Assembly: GCA_029879945.1 (NCBI GenBank)
Contig: JAOUPJ010000236.1
Location: 1-5,753 of the forward strand
Source of the DNA: Gammaproteobacteria bacterium
GTDB lineage: Bacteria > Pseudomonadota > Gammaproteobacteria > S012-40
Direction of reading: 5' to 3'
Length of the DNA: 5,753 nt
Part shown: in pieces, positions 1-4,200 of the stretch
Layout of the letters: each line of letters opens with the position of its first letter
How positions within the stretch are numbered: position 1 is the first letter of the stretch
Position numbers and translations under genes: made by a program
Notes under the pieces: generated by a model
Databases searched by the model: none
Seen by the model: the letters and a program-made list of their open reading frames with translations, nothing else
What the model was told of the DNA's origin: nothing

Positions 1-66
1 ATTATCTTTTTAATACCGTTTCTCTTAACTACTAAGTTGTATATAAACCACTAGCCTTTTTTCCAA

Positions 67-109
67 GATATCTGCTCAGTATTTGGCTATGGTGTCTGAC
101 CCCATTGAT
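67..109 (-). repeat. GGGGTCAG repeat copy 1, flank class I
   Basis: Core AATGGGGTCAG at 106-96 (minus strand), continuing as ACACCATAGCCAAATAC and TGAGCAG. The continuation aligns with copies 2, 4 and 5. It shares with copy 4 a three-base shortening relative to copies 2 and 5. Confidence 0.8.
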
Positions 110-151
110 CCCCTTGCATCCCAGCCTGAAGTAATCAGCCATACGAGTTAT

Positions 152-195
152 ACATTGCTGAGTGGTATTTAACCATGGTGTCTGACCCCATTAAT
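152..195 (-). repeat. GGGGTCAG repeat copy 2, flank class I, downstream end of the transposase remnant
   Basis: Core at 192-182, followed on the minus strand by ACACCATGG and a TTAAATACCACTCAGCA arm that aligns well with copy 5. It lies 12 to 15 bases past the stop of the transposase remnant and is likely the right end of that deleted element. Confidence 0.8.
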
Positions 196-207
196 GTTCG
201 GATCTCT

Positions 208-264
208 CTACCCCTCTGAATAACATGCTTGTCCAACAACAACATATCGTGGCTGCCTTGCCAT
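208..264 (-). pseudogene. 5' remnant of a REP-associated (IS200-like, Y1) transposase
   Basis: From ATG 264-262 the frame reads MARQPRYVVVGQ and then ACYSEG before a TAG at 210-208. Shifting frame by one base after Gln (bases 227-210) gives HVIQRG. Together these recreate the opening of the REP-associated transposase family, which usually reads like MARxPRxVxPGQPxHVIQRG and carries on to the HUH motif and catalytic Tyr. A frameshifting deletion at about 228 and the loss of everything after the RG mark it as dead. A ribosome binding site GGGAG (277-273) sits 8 bases before the ATG, so the original gene start is preserved. Repeat copies lie directly upstream (322-341) and downstream (177-196), as expected for an element made of transposase flanked by its own repeats. 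Family assignment rests on about 18 residues recognised from memory. Confidence 0.7.
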
Positions 265-321
265 AGTATAATCTCCCTTTATTGTAATTGTTATTTAGTA
301 ATTTTTTATTTGAGATCAATC

Positions 322-341
322 GAGTCTGACCCCATTGAACC
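322..341 (-). repeat. GGGGTCAG repeat copy 3, flank class II, upstream end of the transposase remnant
   Basis: Core at 336-326, followed by ACTCGATTGATC and an AT-rich leader that runs into the ribosome binding site of the transposase remnant. This flank differs from class I. From memory, GGGGTCAGACTCGA-like sequence is common upstream of this transposase family; that needs a database check. Confidence 0.75.
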
Positions 342-360
342 AGGCTTACGTGCAAAACGG

Positions 361-406
361 CAAATACTGCTCATTATCCGACCATGGTGTCTGACCCCAT
401 TTATGG
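361..406 (-). repeat. GGGGTCAG repeat copy 4, flank class I
   Basis: Core at 401-391, followed by ACACCATGGTCGGATAA and TGAGCAG. The 17-base stretch ATGGGGTCAGACACCAT is identical to copies 1 and 2. It lies only 65 bases from copy 3 (core to core). Confidence 0.8.
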
Positions 407-515
407 AGCGGCGATAAATTTCTTTTTTGCAGTCAACCGGCATTACCTTTCTCTCTCAGTGAGTAGTGTAGTAGTAACTCCTATAGCGACCTAGAGTTGA
501 GTCCAGAAAAGCCCC

Positions 516-560
516 ACATCGCTGTGTAATATTCAACCAAGATGGCTGACCCCATTGATT
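516..560 (-). repeat. GGGGTCAG repeat copy 5, flank class I, diverged
   Basis: Core at 556-546 with CCATCTTGG in place of ACACCATGG, then TTGAATATTACACAGCGATGT, which aligns without gaps to the arm of copy 2. The arm is better conserved than the bases next to the core, so the repeat unit is about 40-45 bases, not just the core. Confidence 0.75.
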
Positions 561-678
561 GTTAGTAAATCAAAAATGGCCATCATCGGGGCGGCTATGC
601 GTAAACTCGTACATATTATCTACGGTGTTTTGAAAAATAACCGGCCTTTCGATGAAAATTTTTCTTGATTTGGAAGAC

Positions 679-699
679 AGTATCTGACCCCATTGATCC
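679..699 (-). repeat. GGGGTCAG repeat copy 6, flank not class I
   Basis: Core at 694-684, preceded by GGATC as in copy 1 and followed by ATACTGTCTTCC and an AT-rich stretch. The class I arm is absent. The core begins 16 bases past the stop of the immunity candidate, so this is the inner border of the repeat zone. Confidence 0.75.
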
Positions 700-710
700 T
701 TCTGATTGCT

Positions 711-1250
711 CTATCCCGGCAAATCTGGTGAAAGCACATCAATTAAGTATCTATTTCCACTTCCTCTAAACTCGTGTTTTTTAGGAGAATCGAATTTTAT
801 GTGTTCCACTCGATTTCCAGATAAATCATAAATTGATAGCACTGTAAATGATCGAAGATTTTTAAATTCAAAATACTGAATCCAGAAGTATTTTTCATCA
901 TGTGTTTTTCCAAATTGCGATATTTCACCGAATTTTAATTTTTTAACAACGGACAAATCTGCATTCAATAAAAAGGATACTCCTGTGCTATGATGAACGC
1001 TATCATCTAATAATAGAAACCGATTATTTTTGCATAGCGACAAAAAAGCACCTGGAAAAATCACATTCGGAGCAACTAGCTGGTTAGATGAGTCCATTGA
1101 GCTGACAATCGTATTCTCTATCTCTCCATTTAATAGAAATTCATGACGAATTGTGTTTTCTCCACAGATAATCTTTTCTTCTGATAACACCTGTGGAGAA
1201 ACTACGAAAAGTAGAACAACAGTAATAACAAGTAGAAAAGTCATTCTCAT
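711..1250 (-). CDS. Small Sec-exported protein, candidate immunity protein for the M23 toxin tip
   Basis: 179 residues, not recognised as a known family. The first 23 residues form a signal peptide (MRM, a Leu/Val/Phe-rich core, then SPQVLS before EE), so the mature protein of about 156 residues should be periplasmic or outer-surface. No lipobox Cys follows the cleavage point. Two cysteines, C29 and C73, could form a disulfide. The body alternates short beta-like stretches (FLLLDD, SFLLNADLSVVKKLKFG, FTVLSIYDLSGNRVEHIKFD). The ATG at 1250 was chosen because the signal peptide starts there and it is one base past the RHS stop; the open frame extends upstream to 1373 only as an overlap with the RHS gene. 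A weak GAGA lies about 8 bases upstream, so translational coupling is likely. Inference: immunity protein, from position, predicted export to the compartment where a peptidoglycan hydrolase acts, and low G+C (about 32-40% in lines counted). A neutral accessory protein is the alternative. Confidence 0.8.
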   Translation of the reverse strand: MRMTFLLVITVVLLFVVSPQVLSEEKIICGENTIRHEFLLNGEIENTIVSSMDSSNQLVAPNVIFPGAFLSLCKNNRFLLLDDSVHHSTGVSFLLNADLSVVKKLKFGEISQFGKTHDEKYFWIQYFEFKNLRSFTVLSIYDLSGNRVEHIKFDSPKKHEFRGSGNRYLIDVLSPDLPG

Positions 1251-1251
1251 G

Positions 1252-4200
1252 TTAGATTCTCGGGTAAACCCAATCAACACCACCGTGAGGTTTTTTATGC
1301 ATCTTATCCACAGATTGCCAAGGCGAGGACATGATACCACTTGGACCAAGCGGTGACGTACTACCCGGATCAACAGTCAATCTCGGATTACTCCAAAGTC
1401 TTCTTTCTAGATGTGAATGTGGACCACTCGAGCGGCCATTGGTTGGATCAGCATATCCTCCAATGAAATCTCCTTTTTTCACCGTATCACCCACATTAAC
1501 CATCAATCCATCAGGATCCATATGACCGTACTGATAATACCCATTTTTGTCGCTCACTGATACTCTAAATCCCAACCCCCTAAAAGGAGAGTTTGGATAT
1601 TGGTATTCAGCTCTAATAACAACTCCATCAGAAACTGAATATACCTTATTCCTCACGAAAAAATAATCGAAGCTCTCTGTATCCTCCGCATCTTCACTTT
1701 CCGACTCCGGCTCCTCTGTAGAAGGCAGCCCATTTGGAAAATACTCCTCTCTTATTCTTCGTGCTGCTTCTCCTGCTACGTCTTCTGATACTCTGCCACT
1801 ATCGCTGTTCGTAGCGCCCCTCTCTTCTTCGTCGTTCTCGTCATCATTATCGTCACCTCCACCACTTCCACCCCCTATGGGGAAACTTATCGAAAGACCG
1901 TTTCGTTCTGCCTCTTCCTTGATTTGACAAGTTCCTCCCATGTCACATAAACCGTCACCAGCCAACCAAAGTCCTATACCAAATAAAGTACTGCCTGCCG
2001 GTGTTGGGCCAAGAGGGTAAGCAATTACCATAAGTGTTATGCCCAAACCAATCTTTATTAGCCCTCGTAGGCTTTTCGGGAAACCAATATACCCACTCGG
2101 ATCAACCATAGACAAGGGATTATTCATCACATACGAATACCGATTATATCCCTGCGTATTATCCGGATAGAAGATATTCGGATCTGCACTCTGAAACCGT
2201 CCTATAAACGGATCATAGATACGTCCATTCATGTGGACGAGCCCTACCGATTCCAGCATCTCGTGGCCGGTGAAGCCGTGGTGGGTGGCGAGTTCGGCGA
2301 GGCCGGAGAGGATTTGTCGCTTGCCCCAAACATCGTAGGAAAAACGGTTTACGAGTGTGCCGTTTTGGTCAGTGGTAGCGACAGTGGAACCGATGTGGTC
2401 TTTGTGGAAGTAGTGCACCGTTGTGGGGGTGTTTGCCTTGGTGGTGCGCACCGCTATGGATTCGCCACCTGCATAGATGTAATGCTTGTAGTAGGTACCA
2501 TCGGACTTGATCTCTTTTTCATAGTGCAGACCGGCATCAATGCGCGGACTGAGGTATATCGTTGTGGACCCTTCGGCACTGTCTACCTTCTTGGTGCGCA
2601 TATGATCTGAATCATACGTAAAGGTTAGCGTGGTACCTCCTTTACTGATGGTCGCCGGTTTATTCCAACTGGTGTAGGTGATGGTGCGGCCATCACCCGT
2701 TTTGTTATTCCCATTGGCGTCATAGCCATAGTTGGTCTGAACCGGTCCACCCATAGATGGATACATAACGGTGTTGCTCAGTGTGTCGGGCTTGGCTGCG
2801 TTGGTGTAGTTGTAGGCCAGGGTGTAGTAGGCATTCTGGCCTGTGCGTACAAATTTGGACGTGAGATTCCCCAATGCATCGTAATCATAGCTTTGTTGGC
2901 CATAACCTGAACTAGACATGGTCTTCACCCGATTTAGTCCGTCATAGGTAAAGCCTTCATAGGCCGTGGTCATACCATTGTAACGAGAGGTGAGATTGCC
3001 AACCGTGTCGAAGGTGAAGGTGTCGTTTTGCACGCCGGTTGTAGTAATTCCCTCGACTCGTCCAGTTAATACGTTGTGTGTATTCTTGGTGATCAAACCA
3101 TTACCTAGCTTGGCCTCAGTAAGATTGCCTTCGGCGTCCATTGTATTGGCCGTCCAGAAATCATTCGCTGGGGCAGCGTGGTCTACAACCTGTTTTAAGT
3201 AGCCATAGGTGTTGTAGACATTACGCACGGTAAAACCGCTTGGGTATTTTCGCGTATATGTACGGCCGGCACTATCGTAGGTTGTGCTAACGCTGTAGGT
3301 TGTGTCGATAGTGGTTGTTTCACTACTGGCTCGGCCTTTGTTGTCATAAGCCATAACTCGCTTAAAGCCATTGGATGCAGTGGTATAGGCCAGTTTTCCT
3401 TTGCCGTATGCGGCTGAGTCATAGACCCACTTACTCGTCAACCCTGACTCGATCACTTCGGTCTTACGGCCAAGCAGATCATACTTCATGGTAGAGGTTT
3501 GGCTTTTAGCATCTGTTTGGCTCGTAAGCTCGCCCAACACGTTATGACCATAGGTCCAGGTGCCCATATTGGGATCTATCATCTTGGTCTTGTGGCCGCG
3601 GATGTTGTATTCCATGGTAGTGGTTTTACCGTTGGCGTCGGTGGTGGTTTCCAAGTTACCAAAGGCGTCGTAGGTATATTGGGTAGTACCGCTAAGTGCA
3701 TCGGTTACCGTGACTAGCTGACCTAGGGTATTTCGCTCTTGCGTCGTGGCAAAACCCAGATCGTTGGTGACAGTGGTAGTGAGCCCGTTGTAAGTGACTT
3801 CGGTTTTACTTGTGTCTGCGGCTTCCGTTTTCCATTTACGGCCCAAGGCGTCGTAATGATGGTAGATCCAATACCTGGTACCGAATTCAAAGTAGGGACG
3901 TGATTCTCTATATTTACGACCTTCGTTATTGAATTCAGTATCTACAAAAATCCAACGACCATCGAAGCCCTGCACTCGTCTACGCACTTCTCTAGCTAAT
4001 GAATCTAGGTAGACCACTGTAGTGGGAACTCCAGTAGCGACGGTTCGAATCTGACGAACGGCTGTGCCTGGTCCTTTTGCGTCTTTGGCTTCATAGAACC
4101 ACTGAGTTGTGGTGCCATCGGCACGCGTCTCTTTGATCTTTCGACCAAAGCCGTCGTATTCCCAGTTCGTATCCAGGTTGTTAGGGCCGGTGAGTTTGGT

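Larger units (their letters stand above)
1..710. other. Gene-poor repeat zone downstream of the toxin/immunity pair
   Basis: No intact coding sequence with a credible start, length and composition is visible on either strand. The stretch holds six copies of a GGGGTCAG-type repeat and one transposase remnant, listed separately. No tRNA, no CRISPR spacing and no convincing hairpin-plus-T-run terminator was seen after the immunity-candidate stop at 711. The short open frames here either start inside the repeats or run across several copies. Confidence 0.7.

Noticed and set aside
229..417. 62-codon open frame on the plus strand
   Set aside because: It runs antisense across the transposase remnant and repeat copies 3 and 4, has no family-like sequence, and its apparent peptide includes translated repeat cores.
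481..555. 24-codon minus-strand frame starting inside repeat copy 5
   Set aside because: The ATG belongs to the repeat core and there is no ribosome binding site. The peptide is explained by the repeat arm and decayed flank.
573..680. Transcription terminator after the small secreted protein
   Set aside because: Short palindromes such as ATGGCCAT and an A/T-only inverted repeat are present, but none forms a GC stem followed by a T run on the minus strand.
67..699. CRISPR array or integron attC cassettes
   Set aside because: Spacing varies from 65 to 155 bases with no constant spacer length, and the paired attC core sites (RYYYAAC/GTTRRRY) are not seen at the repeats.
1251..1373. Upstream extension of the small secreted protein to an ATG at 1373
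   Set aside because: This part overlaps the RHS gene in another frame and would bury the signal peptide 41 residues in. The ATG at 1250 sits right at the signal peptide start.
2233..2610. 125-codon plus-strand frame, and other frames overlapping the RHS gene on either strand
   Set aside because: They lie within the continuous RHS frame, whose YD repeats and conserved tip are clear; the overlapping frames show no domain and arise from the repetitive GC-richer coding sequence.
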